Positions 18,142 to 27,175 are shown, counted from the stretch's first letter. The stretch: 64,000 nt of DNA from Nocardioides sp. Root1257 (GCF_001425175.1 NZ_LMDV01000008.1:482352-546351); one strand, 5' to 3'. Program-made: numbers and translations. Notes: generated by a model not told the origin, from the letters alone.

Positions 18142-18960
18142 ATGGGCCTCCTCGACCGCGGCGTCGAGATCAAGACGCCCGAGCAGATCGACGCCATGCG
18201 TCGGGCCGGCCTCGTGGTCGGGCGCACGCTCGAGCTGCTGCGCGGCCACGTCCGCGCGGGCATCACGACCGCCGAGCTCGACGGGATCGCCGAGGACAGC
18301 ATCCGCTCCGCCGGTGCGACGCCGTCGTTCCTCGGCTACCACGGCTTCCCGGCCACCATCTGCACCTCGGTCAACGACGAGGTCGTGCACGGCATCCCCG
18401 GTGAGCGGGTGCTCGCCGAGGGTGACCTGGTCTCGATCGACTGCGGTGCCATCGTCGACGGCTGGCACGGCGACTCGGCCATCACGGTGTCGGTCGGTCC
18501 GGTGCCGGCCGAGGTCGAGGCGCTGATGGCCGTCACCGAGCAGGCGATGTGGCGCGGCATCGCCGCCGCCCACCTGGGTGGGCGGGTCACCGACATCTCG
18601 CACGCCGTCGAGCAGCACGTGCGCGCCCAGGGCGGCTTCGGCATCGTCGAGGACTACACGGGGCACGGCATCGGCTCGGCGATGCACCAGCCGCCCGACG
18701 TCCCCAACTTCGGCCGCGCCGGCAAGGGGCCGCGTCTCGTGCCCGGCCTGGCGCTCGCCGTGGAGCCGATGATCACCCTGGGCACCCAGGAGACCGACCT
18801 GCTCGCCGACGACTGGACGGTCGTGTCGACGGACGGCAGCTGGGCCGCCCACTTCGAGCACACCTTCACGATCACCCCCGAGGGCACCTGGGTGCTCACC
18901 GCCCTCGACGGCGGGGAGCAGCAGCTGTCCGAGCTCGGCGTGAAGTTCGGCGGACGCTGA
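18142..18960 (+). CDS. map: Methionine aminopeptidase, type I
   Basis: A 272-residue type I enzyme that removes the initiator methionine. The five metal ligands are all present: Asp100, Asp111, His175, Glu208 and Glu239; His84 in VVHGIPG is the substrate-side histidine. There is no N-terminal SH3 or zinc extension. It lies 16 bases after adk. In most relatives infA would follow; here a TerC unit intervenes. Confidence 0.97.
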   Translation: MGLLDRGVEIKTPEQIDAMRRAGLVVGRTLELLRGHVRAGITTAELDGIAEDSIRSAGATPSFLGYHGFPATICTSVNDEVVHGIPGERVLAEGDLVSIDCGAIVDGWHGDSAITVSVGPVPAEVEALMAVTEQAMWRGIAAAHLGGRVTDISHAVEQHVRAQGGFGIVEDYTGHGIGSAMHQPPDVPNFGRAGKGPRLVPGLALAVEPMITLGTQETDLLADDWTVVSTDGSWAAHFEHTFTITPEGTWVLTALDGGEQQLSELGVKFGGR

Positions 18961-18980
18961 ACCTGTGACAGGATGAGTCC

Positions 18981-19090
18981 CGCAGGGGGGAGTATTCCTT
19001 CGCTGCGGGTTCGTCAACACGAGTGAGAGCTCCGGGCCCGCAGGTCGTCCTGGACGGCGGGAGAGACCTCTGACGACTCGTCGTCCCCCA
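18981..19090 (+). promoter_or_regulatory. yybP-ykoY-type manganese riboswitch
   Basis: The conserved 5' box GGGGAGTA (18987-18994), the internal CGTCAACACG (19012-19021) and the 3' box GAGAGACC (19061-19068) follow the order and spacing of the yybP-ykoY RNA family, and a TerC gene follows directly, its classic target. The element is expected to bind Mn2+ and switch the downstream gene on. A run of G at 18985-18990 can pair with CCCCC near 19085-19089 to close or compete with the fold. Confidence 0.8.
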
Positions 19091-19106
19091 ACTGCAGGAG
19101 CTGTCC

Positions 19107-20102
19107 GTGGAGATCTCCACCCTCGAATGGACCGTCACGATCGGCATCACCGTCGCGGTGCTGCTCTTCGACGTCATCGTCATCGCCCGTGACCCGCACG
19201 AACCGTCGTTCAAGGAGTGCGCGATCGCGCTCAGCGTCTACATCGGCGCGGCGGTGCTGTTCGGTGCGTGGATCTGGGCCTCGCACGGGCACGACATGGG
19301 CATCCAGTTCTACGCCGGCTGGCTGACGGAGTACTCGCTGTCGATCGACAACCTCTTCGTCTTCATCATCCTGATGGCGGCGTTGCGGGTGCCTCGCGAG
19401 TACCAGCAGGAGGCCCTGATGGTGGGCATCATCCTGGCGCTGATCTTCCGCGGCATCTTCATCGCGCTGGGCTACCAGCTGATCAACAACTTCAGCTGGA
19501 TCTTCTACGTCTTCGGCGCCTTCCTCGTCTACACCGCGGTGACGCTGGTGAAGAGCTACCGCAGCCACGAGGACGAGCACCCGGAGAACAACCGGGTCGT
19601 GAAGTTCGCCCAGAGCCACCTCAACGTCGGTGACGAGTACCGCGGCCTGAAGCTCTGGTACCGCGAGAACGGCGCCCGGGTCATCTCGCCGATGCTGATC
19701 GTCATCGTGGCGCTGGGCACCACCGACCTGCTCTTCGCGCTCGACTCGATCCCGGCGATCTTCGGCATCACCCAGGAGCCGTACCTGGTCTTCACGGCCA
19801 ACGTGTTCGCCCTGATGGGGCTGCGCCAGCTCTACTTCCTGCTGGGTGGCCTGCTCGAGCGGCTCGTCTACCTGTCGCTCGGCCTGGCCTTCATCCTGGC
19901 CTTCATCGGCGTGAAGCTGGTCCTGCACGCCATGCACGAGAACGAGCTCCCGTTCATCAACGACGGTGAGCCGCTCCACGTCCCGGACATCTCCTCCCTG
20001 TTCAGCCTCGGCGTCATCATCGTGACGCTCGTGGTGACCGGCGTGGCCAGCCTGATCAAGGACAAGAAGGACAACGAGCAGCAGGCGGCCGCCGCGGAAT
20101 AG
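19107..20102 (+). CDS. TerC family integral membrane protein
   Basis: A 331-residue TerC/Alx-like protein with about nine membrane helices. The family hallmarks [10 protein letters not shown] and [14 protein letters not shown] supply the conserved Asp residues of the metal path. TerC proteins are linked to Mn2+ export or to loading of exported metalloproteins. GTG is the start, with CAGGAG seven bases upstream. The manganese-type riboswitch in the leader strongly supports a manganese role. The unit sits between map and infA, where relatives usually have no gene. Confidence 0.93.
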   Translation: MEISTLEWTVTIGITVAVLLFDVIVIARDPHEPSFKECAIALSVYIGAAVLFGAWIWASHGHDMGIQFYAGWLTEYSLSIDNLFVFIILMAALRVPREYQQEALMVGIILALIFRGIFIALGYQLINNFSWIFYVFGAFLVYTAVTLVKSYRSHEDEHPENNRVVKFAQSHLNVGDEYRGLKLWYRENGARVISPMLIVIVALGTTDLLFALDSIPAIFGITQEPYLVFTANVFALMGLRQLYFLLGGLLERLVYLSLGLAFILAFIGVKLVLHAMHENELPFINDGEPLHVPDISSLFSLGVIIVTLVVTGVASLIKDKKDNEQQAAAAE

Positions 20103-20131
20103 GTACCCGGGCGGAGGGGGTTGTCCTAGGG

Positions 20132-21178
20132 ATGAGCGAACGACGTACGACCCTCTCCGTCCTGGACCTGGTGCCGGTCCGCAACGACCAGGCGACCGCC
20201 GACGCGCTGGCCTCGACACTGTCGCTGGCCCGCGTCGCCGACGACCTCGGCTACCAGCGCTACTGGCTGGCGGAGCACCACAACATGCCCGCCGTCGCGG
20301 CGACGAACCCACCGGTGCTGATCGGTCTCGTGGCCGGGGCCACCTCGCGGATCCGGGTCGGGTCGGGCGGCGTGATGCTCCCCAACCACGCGCCGCTGGT
20401 CGTCGCCGAGCAGTTCGCGCTCCTGGAGGCCGCGTTCCCGGGCCGGATCGACCTCGGCATCGGCCGGGCACCGGGCAGCGACCCCGTCACCAGCTACGCG
20501 CTGCGGCACGGGGCCGGCGGCGTCAGCGACGAGGCGGTCACCCACTTCCCCGAGTACGTCGACAACGTGCTCGCGATGATGGAGCCCGACGGCGTCGGGC
20601 TGTCCGTCCAGGGCCGCAGCTACCTCCTCAGGGCGACGCCGTCGGCGCGCTCGGTGCCGATGATCTGGCTGCTGGGATCCTCGGACTACTCGGCGCGGCT
20701 CGCGGCCGAGAAGGGGATGCCGTACGTCTTCGCGCACCACTTCTCCGGCCAGGGCACCGCCGAGGCGCTCGAGCTCTACCGGAGCACCTTCCGACCCTCG
20801 CCCGAGCTCTCCGAGCCGCGGACCTTCCTGACCGTCAACGCGTCCGTCGCACCCTCCGAGGAGGAGGCCCACCGGCTGGCCCTGCCCCAGCTCCAGGCGA
20901 TGCTGAGCCTGCGCACCGGGGGAGAGCTGAAGCCGCAGCGGCTGGTCGAGGAGGCCGAGAAGGTCGAGCTCCCGCCGGCACACCTGGATCTGATGGACGC
21001 GATGGCCCAGCGGTGGGTCATCGGTGCCCCGGACAGTGCCCGCGCGCGGATCGACGAGCTCGCCGCCACGTACGGCGTCGACGAGGTGATGGTGCACCCG
21101 GTGGCGGGTGCCTACACCGGCACGGAGCCCGGCCGGAGCCCGGCGCGCGAGGAGACGCTGCGCCTGCTGGCCGGCTGA
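20132..21178 (+). CDS. LLM-class (luciferase-like) flavin-dependent oxidoreductase
   Basis: A 348-residue TIM-barrel protein of the luciferase-like monooxygenase family, in the subgroup that starts [10 protein letters not shown] and has [10 protein letters not shown] near residue 45. The stretches [27 protein letters not shown] (cut here to [18 protein letters not shown]) and [12 protein letters not shown] are standard for the family. It probably uses F420 or FMN; the substrate cannot be read from sequence. It is 29 bases after terC and could be cotranscribed. Confidence 0.88.
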   Translation: MSERRTTLSVLDLVPVRNDQATADALASTLSLARVADDLGYQRYWLAEHHNMPAVAATNPPVLIGLVAGATSRIRVGSGGVMLPNHAPLVVAEQFALLEAAFPGRIDLGIGRAPGSDPVTSYALRHGAGGVSDEAVTHFPEYVDNVLAMMEPDGVGLSVQGRSYLLRATPSARSVPMIWLLGSSDYSARLAAEKGMPYVFAHHFSGQGTAEALELYRSTFRPSPELSEPRTFLTVNASVAPSEEEAHRLALPQLQAMLSLRTGGELKPQRLVEEAEKVELPPAHLDLMDAMAQRWVIGAPDSARARIDELAATYGVDEVMVHPVAGAYTGTEPGRSPAREETLRLLAG

Positions 21179-21184
21179 GCCGGA

Positions 21185-21931
21185 TCAGGAAGGCGGCGCC
21201 AGCTCGCTGCGGAGCACGTGCCCCTCGGCGTCGAGGAACTCGAGCGTGACGTCGTCGCTGTCGCGGAACCCACGGAAGCCCTCGTCGTGGTAGGCCCACG
21301 GGTGGTCGTTGGTCCCCGGAAGTACGGCCGAGTAGAAGTGCGTGGCCGGGTCCACGGGAACGGTCAGCTCCACCGGTTCCCCGGTCCCGGCGAACTCCCC
21401 GGTGATCCGGACCTCGGCGGCGTCGTCGGCGTCCCCGACGATGATCGGGTAGAAGGTGGTCCTGGACTCGTTCTCCGCCCAAGCGATCATCTGCTGGTCG
21501 AACTCGTCGCCGTCGCTGCACATGCCGGCTCCGGTCCCGGTGATCTGCGAGCCGTCCCAGCGGTCGGTGTAGACCAGGCACTGCATGGCATCGGAGCCGC
21601 CGTGCCAGGCCGCGAACCGGCTCCCGTCCGGGAGCTGGAGATCGACGACCTGGGTCGGGTGCGGGCGGTCCGCCGGCGCCACCCCGGCGTCGTCCCCGAA
21701 CTGGTCGGTGACCTGCGTGACCAGGTCGGGGACCCCGCCGGTCGCGTAGGCGACTCCGCAGACCCCGACCGTTGCCAACGCGACCGTCGCGGCAACTGCG
21801 CGCAACGACCGGCGGGTGGGCCGGCGGCGGGCCGACGCCCGGGCCAGCACATCGGCGCGGAGCTGCTCGGTGTGCGGTCGCCACTCCTCGGCATCGGGGG
21901 CGGTCTCACGCAGGAGCTCGTCGATGTTCAT
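21185..21931 (-). CDS. Single-pass membrane protein, putative ECF sigma partner
   Basis: A 248-residue protein with a short cytoplasmic N-terminus (MNIDELLRETAPDAEEWRPH), one membrane helix at about residues 43-65 and a 180-residue outer domain that I do not recognise. Two cysteines (in AMQCLVYTDRW and GAGMCSDGDE) may form a disulfide. The ATG overlaps the stop of the ECF sigma gene (ATGA). Position and topology suggest an anti-sigma or sensor, but there is no zinc HxxxCxxC motif and the inner segment is short. Function inferred from context only. Confidence 0.55.
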   Translation of the reverse strand: MNIDELLRETAPDAEEWRPHTEQLRADVLARASARRRPTRRSLRAVAATVALATVGVCGVAYATGGVPDLVTQVTDQFGDDAGVAPADRPHPTQVVDLQLPDGSRFAAWHGGSDAMQCLVYTDRWDGSQITGTGAGMCSDGDEFDQQMIAWAENESRTTFYPIIVGDADDAAEVRITGEFAGTGEPVELTVPVDPATHFYSAVLPGTNDHPWAYHDEGFRGFRDSDDVTLEFLDAEGHVLRSELAPPS

Positions 21932-22443
21932 GCTCGGTTCCTCTCGGGCAAGCGGATCTCGGTCAGGTTGGCTGTGAGGCGAGCCCGGGCACGCATCAAT
22001 CGGGCCCGGAAGGCTCGGGTGCTGCAGCCCGCGACCGCCGCGGCGGCGGCGTGGTCGAGCCCGTCCCAGGCCGTGAGCAGGAGCGCCTCGCGCTCGCGCT
22101 CCGACAGTGACTCCAGGGCGTCGAGCAGCGCGCGCCGTCGTACGGCGACCTCCTCGGCAGCAGGCTCGTTGTGGTGCGTGGACTCCGCGGCCAGCCGGGC
22201 GAGGTCGAGGTGCTTGCGGTCGGCCCGACGACGTCCGGCCACCACGTTGCGCGCGGTGACGATCAGCCAGCCGATGGCCGGCTCCGGTACGACGTCGATC
22301 CGGCGCCACGCCACGGCGAACGTCTCGGCGACGACGTCGTCGGCGTCCGCCGATCCGCAATGTCGCAGCGCGTACGCGTAGACTCGCGGTGCGCACTCGT
22401 CGTACATCGCCGCCAGCCGGTCCTGTGCCTCGATCTCCCTCAC
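21928..22443 (-). CDS. ECF-type RNA polymerase sigma factor
   Basis: A 171-residue sigma factor with regions 2 and 4 only. Region 2 runs from LAAMYDECAPRVYAYALRH through DDVVAETFAVAWRR; region 4 contains LSEREREALLLTAWDGL and the helix-turn-helix AAVAGCSTRAFRARLMRA. The GTG start gives VREIEAQDRL and has GGAGG upstream; an ATG twelve codons earlier is possible but lacks a ribosome-binding site. It is coupled to the membrane protein gene and divergent from infA. The regulon is unknown. Confidence 0.88.
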   Translation of the reverse strand: MREIEAQDRLAAMYDECAPRVYAYALRHCGSADADDVVAETFAVAWRRIDVVPEPAIGWLIVTARNVVAGRRRADRKHLDLARLAAESTHHNEPAAEEVAVRRRALLDALESLSEREREALLLTAWDGLDHAAAAAVAGCSTRAFRARLMRARARLTANLTEIRLPERNRA

Positions 22444-22515
22444 GTCAGGTAATGCCTCCGGGGAGCCTCGGTGCCACATCGTCGGGCAGATTCGTGTTTC
22501 GCGACCGTTTCCGAC

Positions 22516-22752
22516 TAAACTGGCGTGTCGGCCCAACGTGGGTCTGCTTCGTGGTGCCTCGCGGCTGCCCGGGAGCCTGAGAACTCGCTCGAGAGAGCGG
22601 TTCGGTGGCGTGCCCGGGATTGAGGTTCCGGGAGCGGCTGCACGAGGTCCACCACCGCTTCCGAGCGGTGGAGGTTCGCGGGCCACCCGGTTCCGGCCCA
22701 GTCCGGCTCCGGTGCACCACGGTAGACAACCGATCGACAGATTGTGGAGGAC
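22516..22752 (+). promoter_or_regulatory. infA promoter and structured leader
   Basis: TAAACT (22516-22521) is a strong -10 box. From there to infA is a leader of about 225 bases with no open reading frame of note. It contains a perfect 8-base stem (22652-22659 with 22664-22671) around TCCG and further GC-rich inverted repeats. GGAGG at 22746-22750 is the infA ribosome-binding site. The long leader could carry translational or attenuation control of the alpha operon. This also accounts for the 309-base gap between the sigma gene and infA. Confidence 0.5.
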
Positions 22753-22974
22753 ATGCCGAAGAAAGAAGGCGTGATCGAGCTCGAGGGCACCATTACGGAA
22801 GCCCTGCCGAATGCCATGTTCCGCGTTGAGCTGAGCAATGGCCACAAGGTTCTCGCCCACATCAGCGGCAAGATGCGCCAGCACTACATCCGGATCCTCC
22901 CCGAGGACCGCGTGGTGGTGGAGCTCTCGCCGTACGACCTCACCCGAGGTCGGATCGTCTACCGCTACAAGTAG
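22753..22974 (+). CDS. infA: Translation initiation factor IF-1
   Basis: A 73-residue IF-1, one S1-like OB fold. [20 protein letters not shown] and the end [13 protein letters not shown] are nearly invariant. The ATG is chosen over an in-frame GTG three codons upstream, which overlaps the ribosome-binding site. It begins the infA-rpmJ-rpsM block. Confidence 0.98.
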   Translation: MPKKEGVIELEGTITEALPNAMFRVELSNGHKVLAHISGKMRQHYIRILPEDRVVVELSPYDLTRGRIVYRYK

Positions 22975-23001
22975 CCAGCCAACTCGAAAGGACCTCCCTC
23001 C

Positions 23002-23115
23002 GTGAAGGTCAAGCCCAGCGTCAAGGCGATCTGCGACAAGTGCAAGGTGATCCGTCGCCACGGCCGCGTCATGGTGATCTGCGAGAACCCGCGTCACAAG
23101 CAGCGCCAGGGCTGA
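23002..23115 (+). CDS. rpmJ: 50S ribosomal protein L36, zinc-binding type
   Basis: A 37-residue L36 read from GTG. The zinc ribbon is CDKC (Cys11, Cys14), Cys27 and His32, in the pattern [28 protein letters not shown] precedes the start. It lies 27 bases after infA. Confidence 0.97.
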   Translation: MKVKPSVKAICDKCKVIRRHGRVMVICENPRHKQRQG

Positions 23116-23147
23116 TTCCCAGCCCGCACAACTGAACAACCTCAAAC

Positions 23148-23181
23148 GTGATCGCTTAGCCGTCGTACGACGGCGAATCAC
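23148..23181 (+). promoter_or_regulatory. Palindromic hairpin between rpmJ and rpsM
   Basis: A perfect 16-base palindrome (23159-23174, GCCGTCGTACGACGGC) is flanked by GTGATCGC and GAATCAC, which extend the stem. No U-tract follows. It lies about 90 bases before rpsM and may be a control or processing site for the S13-S11-S4 genes, or a protein-binding operator; neither is shown. Confidence 0.45.
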
Positions 23182-23269
23182 CTCCGGAGCAGAAGGCCGG
23201 AGCCCGTCCGACGAGGGCCGGGACGCGACACGACAGACACCTCTGTGGAACTGATAAGGAAACCGCCAC

Positions 23270-23644
23270 ATGGCACGCCTCGTTGGTGTTGATCTCCCGC
23301 GTGACAAGCGCATCGAGATCGCTCTCACCTACATCTACGGCATCGGCCGTACTCGCTCCCAGCAGCTGCTGGCGCTCACCGGGGTCGACCCGAACATGCG
23401 CGTCCACCAGATGGGTGACGAAGAGCTGGTCAAGCTCCGCGACGCGATCGAAGGCAACTTCAAGATCGAGGGTGACCTCCGTCGCGAGGTCCAGGCTGAC
23501 ATCCGTCGCAAGATCGAGATCGGCAGCTACCAGGGTCGCCGCCACCGTCAGGGCCTTCCGGTCCGCGGTCAGCGCACCAAGACCAACGCTCGTACCCGCA
23601 AGGGTCCGAAGCGCACGGTTGCCGGCAAGAAGAAGGCCAAGTGA
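23270..23644 (+). CDS. rpsM: 30S ribosomal protein S13
   Basis: A 124-residue S13, a head protein that contacts the P-site tRNA and the large subunit. [20 protein letters not shown] and the C-terminal [17 protein letters not shown] are diagnostic. AAGGAAACC precedes the ATG. Confidence 0.98.
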   Translation: MARLVGVDLPRDKRIEIALTYIYGIGRTRSQQLLALTGVDPNMRVHQMGDEELVKLRDAIEGNFKIEGDLRREVQADIRRKIEIGSYQGRRHRQGLPVRGQRTKTNARTRKGPKRTVAGKKKAK

Positions 23645-23709
23645 CCCCTCGCGCCTGCGCGAGTCACTGACCTCTCACACACAGACCAGCTACTTCAGGA
23701 GATAACTGC

Positions 23710-24117
23710 ATGCCTCCCAAGAGCCGCACCGCGGCCGGCGCCAAGAAGGTGCGCCGCAAGGAGAAGAAGAACGTCGCCGTGGGCGAAGCCCACATCAAGA
23801 GCACGTTCAACAACACGATCGTCACGATCACCGACCCCACCGGGGCGGTCATCTCGTGGGCCTCGGCCGGCACCGTCGGCTTCAAGGGTTCCCGCAAGTC
23901 CACCCCGTTCGCTGCGCAGATGGCTGCTGAGGCCGCCGGTCGCCGGGCGATGGAGCACGGCATGAAGAAGATCGACGTCTTCGTCAAGGGTCCGGGTTCG
24001 GGCCGCGAGACGGCGATCCGGTCCCTGGGTGCGATCGGCCTCGAGGTCGGCACCATCCAGGACGTCACGCCCACGCCCCACAACGGCTGCCGCCCGCCCA
24101 AGCGTCGCCGCGTCTGA
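23710..24117 (+). CDS. rpsK: 30S ribosomal protein S11
   Basis: A 135-residue S11 of the platform. [19 protein letters not shown] and the ending [16 protein letters not shown] are invariant. A basic N-terminal lead of about 15 residues is present. CAGGAGAT lies just upstream. Confidence 0.98.
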   Translation: MPPKSRTAAGAKKVRRKEKKNVAVGEAHIKSTFNNTIVTITDPTGAVISWASAGTVGFKGSRKSTPFAAQMAAEAAGRRAMEHGMKKIDVFVKGPGSGRETAIRSLGAIGLEVGTIQDVTPTPHNGCRPPKRRRV

Positions 24118-24147
24118 TCTGCGACTGAGAACAGGAGACTTGTAGAA

Positions 24148-24756
24148 ATGGCCCGTTACACCGGACCCATGACCCGGAAGTCCCGCCGTCTCGGCGTGGA
24201 CCTCGTCGGTGGCGACTCGTCCTTCGAGCGCCGCCCCTACCCCCCCGGCCAGCACGGCCGCGCGCGCATCAAGGAGAGCGAGTACCGCTCGCAGCTCCAG
24301 GAGAAGCAGAAGGCTCGCTTCACCTACGGCGTGATGGAGCGTCAGTTCCACAACTACTACGTCGAGGCCTCGCGCCGCGCCGGCAAGACCGGCGACAACC
24401 TGCTCCAGCTGCTCGAGTGCCGTCTCGACAACGTCGTGTACCGCGCCGGCTTCGCCCGGACGCGTCGTCACGCGCGCCAGCTGGTCACGCACGGCCACTT
24501 CCTGGTGAACGGCAAGAAGGTCGACATCCCGTCCTTCCAGGTCACCGCCCACGACGTCATCGACGTGCGTGAGAAGTCGCTGGAGATGACCCCGTTCATC
24601 GTGGCTCGTGAGACCCACGGCGAGCGCGTCGTCCCCGCCTGGCTCGAGGCCATCCCGTCGCGGATGCGCGTTCTCGTGCACCAGGTCCCGGTCCGGGCGC
24701 AGATCGACCTCCCGGTCCAGGAGCAGCTCATCGTCGAGTACTACTCGAAGAAGTGA
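24148..24756 (+). CDS. rpsD: 30S ribosomal protein S4
   Basis: A 202-residue S4, an assembly initiator and in E. coli the repressor of the alpha operon. MARYTGPMTRKSRRLGVDL and the S4 domain ARTRRHARQLVTHGHFLVNG are clear. The N-terminal zinc cysteines of some S4 proteins are absent, so this is the zinc-free form. It ends with QEQLIVEYYSKK as usual. Confidence 0.98.
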   Translation: MARYTGPMTRKSRRLGVDLVGGDSSFERRPYPPGQHGRARIKESEYRSQLQEKQKARFTYGVMERQFHNYYVEASRRAGKTGDNLLQLLECRLDNVVYRAGFARTRRHARQLVTHGHFLVNGKKVDIPSFQVTAHDVIDVREKSLEMTPFIVARETHGERVVPAWLEAIPSRMRVLVHQVPVRAQIDLPVQEQLIVEYYSKK

Positions 24757-24822
24757 CACCCGGCCTCCTGTCCCGCTTCGCGGTGGGGCAGGGGCCAACC
24801 ATCCTTCCGTCACCAGCACATT

Positions 24823-24850
24823 CGGACCTGTCAAATAGCGGGTAGGTCCG
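24823..24850 (+). promoter_or_regulatory. Hairpin just upstream of rpoA
   Basis: CGGACCT (24823-24829) pairs with AGGTCCG (24844-24850) and ends next to the purine-rich ribosome-binding site of rpoA. A further GC-rich stem lies near 24762-24795. These may attenuate or control translation of rpoA relative to the S4 gene; nothing more can be shown from sequence. Confidence 0.35.
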
Positions 24851-24865
24851 GAAAGGAAAGAACCA

Positions 24866-25882
24866 GTGCTCATCGCACAGCGCCCCACCCTGTCGGAAGA
24901 GTCCGTCGACGAGTTCCGCTCGCGGTTCGTGATCGAACCGCTGGAGCCCGGCTTCGGCTACACGCTCGGCAACTCGCTGCGTCGTACGCTCCTCAGCTCC
25001 ATCCCGGGTGCGTCCGTCACCAGCATCAAGGTCGACACCGTCCTTCACGAGTTCTCGACCATCGAGGGCGTCAAGGAAGACGTCACCGAGATCATCCTCA
25101 ACCTGAAGGGCCTGGTCGTCTCCTCGGAGCACGACGAGCCCGTCACCATGTACCTGCGCAAGTCGGGTGCTGGCGACGTCACCGCCGCTGACATCGCGCC
25201 GCCGGCCGGTGTCGAGGTGCACAACCCCGACCTCAAGATCGCCACGCTGTCCGACAAGGGCAAGCTGGAGATGGAGCTGGTCGTGGAGCGTGGCCGTGGC
25301 TACGTGTCCGCCGTCCAGAACAAGGGCGCGGACAACGAGATCGGCCGGATGCCGGTCGACTCGATCTACAGCCCGGTCATGAAGGTGACCTACAAGGTCG
25401 AGGCGACCCGTGTCGAGCAGCGCACCGACTTCGACAAGCTCGTCATCGACGTCGAGACCAAGCCGTCGATCCGTCCCCGCGACGCGATCGCCTCGGCCGG
25501 CAAGACCCTGGTCGAGCTGTTCGGTCTGGCCCGTGAGCTGAACGTCGAGGCCGAGGGCATCGACATCGGCCCGTCGCCCGTCGACGAGCAGCTGGCTGCC
25601 GACCTCGCCCTCCCGGTCGAGGACCTGCAGCTGACCGTCCGCTCCTACAACTGCCTCAAGCGCGAGGGCATCCACACCGTGGGTGAGCTCATCAGCCGCT
25701 CGGAGCAGGACCTGCTCGACATCCGCAACTTCGGCGCGAAGTCGATCGACGAGGTCAAGGCCAAGCTGGTCGAGATGGGCCTGTCCCTCAAGGACAGCGC
25801 GCCCGGCTTCGACCCGCACGCCGCCCTCGCGGCGTACGGCGACGACGACGACGACGCCTTCGTCGAGGACGAGCAGTACTAA
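24866..25882 (+). CDS. rpoA: DNA-directed RNA polymerase subunit alpha
   Basis: A 338-residue alpha subunit. The N-terminal dimerisation domain has the assembly motif [19 protein letters not shown]; the C-terminal domain contains [15 protein letters not shown] and [14 protein letters not shown], which bind UP elements and activators. The tail is acidic, as in other actinobacteria. It starts with GTG after GGAAAGGAAAG. Confidence 0.98.
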   Translation: MLIAQRPTLSEESVDEFRSRFVIEPLEPGFGYTLGNSLRRTLLSSIPGASVTSIKVDTVLHEFSTIEGVKEDVTEIILNLKGLVVSSEHDEPVTMYLRKSGAGDVTAADIAPPAGVEVHNPDLKIATLSDKGKLEMELVVERGRGYVSAVQNKGADNEIGRMPVDSIYSPVMKVTYKVEATRVEQRTDFDKLVIDVETKPSIRPRDAIASAGKTLVELFGLARELNVEAEGIDIGPSPVDEQLAADLALPVEDLQLTVRSYNCLKREGIHTVGELISRSEQDLLDIRNFGAKSIDEVKAKLVEMGLSLKDSAPGFDPHAALAAYGDDDDDAFVEDEQY

Positions 25883-25956
25883 ATCCCAAACCGACCGCCA
25901 TCGCGGCGGTCGTCTACCCCGGTACCTGACACGGCCGGAGAGAAACGAGAGAAGCA

Positions 25957-26676
25957 ATGCCCAAGCCCACCAAGGGTGCCCGCCTCGGCGGTAGCGCCGC
26001 TCACCAGCGCCTGATCCTGTCCAACCTCTCGACGCAGCTGTTCGAGCACGGCCGGATCACGACGACCGAGTCGCGGGCCCGTGCCCTGCGCCCGGTCGCC
26101 GAGAAGCTGATCACCAAGGCGAAGAAGGGCGACCTGCACAACCGTCGCGAGGTCCTCAAGACCATCCGCGACAAGTCGGTCGTCCACGTGCTCTTCACGG
26201 AGATCGCGCCCACCTTCGCCGAGCGTCCGGGTGGCTACACCCGGATCACCAAGATCGGTCCGCGCAAGGGCGACAACGCCCCCATGGCGGTCATCGAGCT
26301 GGTGACCGAGGCCTACAAGCCGAAGCCGGCTGCCCAGGCCAAGAAGGCTGCTCCGGCCGCCGCGCCGGTCGAGGAGGCTCCTGTCGAGGAGACCACCGAG
26401 GCCGCTGCCGAGGAGGAGACCGTCGTCGAGGTCGAGGGCGTCGAGGCTGACGTCTTCGAGGAGACCGAGGGTGGCGCGTCCGGCAAGTACGCCGGCTCCA
26501 GCGTGCCTCTCGAGGACGCCAGCGTTGCCCCCGAGGGATTCCCGATCAAGGGCAACGAGGACTCGAAGAAGTACCACACGCCGGACGGCCAGTGGTTCGA
26601 GCAGACCGTTGCCGAGGTCTGGTTCGACACCGAGGAGTCCGCGGTCGCCGCGGGCTTCACCAAGGCCGGCGAGTAA
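25957..26676 (+). CDS. rplQ: 50S ribosomal protein L17 with C-terminal sunset-like domain
   Basis: A 239-residue L17, twice the usual length. The L17 core (residues 1-120) has [20 protein letters not shown] and ends near VIELVTEAY. Residues 121-172 are a Lys/Ala then Glu-rich linker. Residues 178-236 form a small extra domain with [19 protein letters not shown] and [16 protein letters not shown], which matches the pattern of the sunset domain known from actinobacterial exported proteins. The reading frame is intact and a terminator follows, so this is a true fusion and not a frameshift. Its role on the ribosome is unknown. Confidence 0.95.
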   Translation: MPKPTKGARLGGSAAHQRLILSNLSTQLFEHGRITTTESRARALRPVAEKLITKAKKGDLHNRREVLKTIRDKSVVHVLFTEIAPTFAERPGGYTRITKIGPRKGDNAPMAVIELVTEAYKPKPAAQAKKAAPAAAPVEEAPVEETTEAAAEEETVVEVEGVEADVFEETEGGASGKYAGSSVPLEDASVAPEGFPIKGNEDSKKYHTPDGQWFEQTVAEVWFDTEESAVAAGFTKAGE

Positions 26677-26692
26677 CACCAGGCACACCGTC

Positions 26693-26726
26693 GAAGGCCC
26701 GTCACCTGTTCAGGTGGCGGGCCTTC
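26693..26726 (+). terminator. Terminator of the alpha operon
   Basis: A 16-base stem, GAAGGCCCGTCACCTG paired with CAGGTGGCGGGCCTTC, with one G-T pair and a very short loop, follows rplQ by 17 bases. TCGTTCCT follows it, only a weak U-tract. It lies between rplQ and the converging GntR gene and may act on both strands. Confidence 0.8.
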
Positions 26727-26799
26727 GTCGTTCCTCGCGTGGGTTGTCGTTGCGCGCACTTGCGTGGCAACGGCGTGCGGGCGGGGGCGCTGCGGCGGG

Positions 26800-27153
26800 C
26801 TACCAGCCGCGCTCGACCAGGTGGACGGCCTCGGCGAGCGTGAGGCCGAGGCGACGCGCGTCGGCGACGTACGCCGCGGCCGCGGCCGCGGCGTCGGTGG
26901 AGCTGCCGGCGGCGGTGGCGGACACGAACGTGCCGCGCCGGCCCTCGGTGACGATGACGCCGTCGGCCTCCAGGGCGCGGTAGGCCTTCGCGACCGTGTT
27001 GACCGCGAGCCCGAGCTCGGCCGCGAGCGCCCGGACGGTCGGCAGCCGGGTGCCGGCAGGGAGGTCGCCACCGGCCGCCCTCGTCGCGATCTGCACGCGC
27101 AGCTGCTCGAAGGGCGGGTCGGTCGACGTGGGGTCCAGCGGGTGCACCTGCAT
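26800..27153 (-). CDS. Short GntR family transcriptional regulator (YtrA-like)
   Basis: A 117-residue regulator with an N-terminal GntR winged helix (FEQLRVQIATRAAGGDLPAG, then LPTVRALAAELGLAVNTVAK and GRRGTFVS) and a short Ala-rich helical tail, the YtrA type that often controls adjacent transporters or enzymes. The ATG MQVHPLDPT is taken; TACCAT lies six bases upstream, so the mRNA is probably leaderless. It is divergent from the PfkB gene with only 22 bases between the starts, so it very probably controls that pair. Confidence 0.88.
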   Translation of the reverse strand: MQVHPLDPTSTDPPFEQLRVQIATRAAGGDLPAGTRLPTVRALAAELGLAVNTVAKAYRALEADGVIVTEGRRGTFVSATAAGSSTDAAAAAAAYVADARRLGLTLAEAVHLVERGW

Positions 27154-27159
27154 GTCCGC

Positions 27160-27169
27160 ATGGTAGAGA
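27160..27169. promoter_or_regulatory. Overlapping divergent -10 boxes of GntR and PfkB genes
   Basis: TACCAT on the minus strand (27165-27160) and TAGAGA on the plus strand (27164-27169) share two bases; each lies six bases from its start codon. The two promoters would therefore exclude each other, and both mRNAs would be leaderless. Confidence 0.45.
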
Positions 27170-27175
27170 CGGGGC

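Noticed and set aside
19107..20102. Tellurite resistance operon
   Set aside because: Only a TerC-like protein is present, without TerA/B/D/E/Z genes; the manganese riboswitch gives a better explanation.
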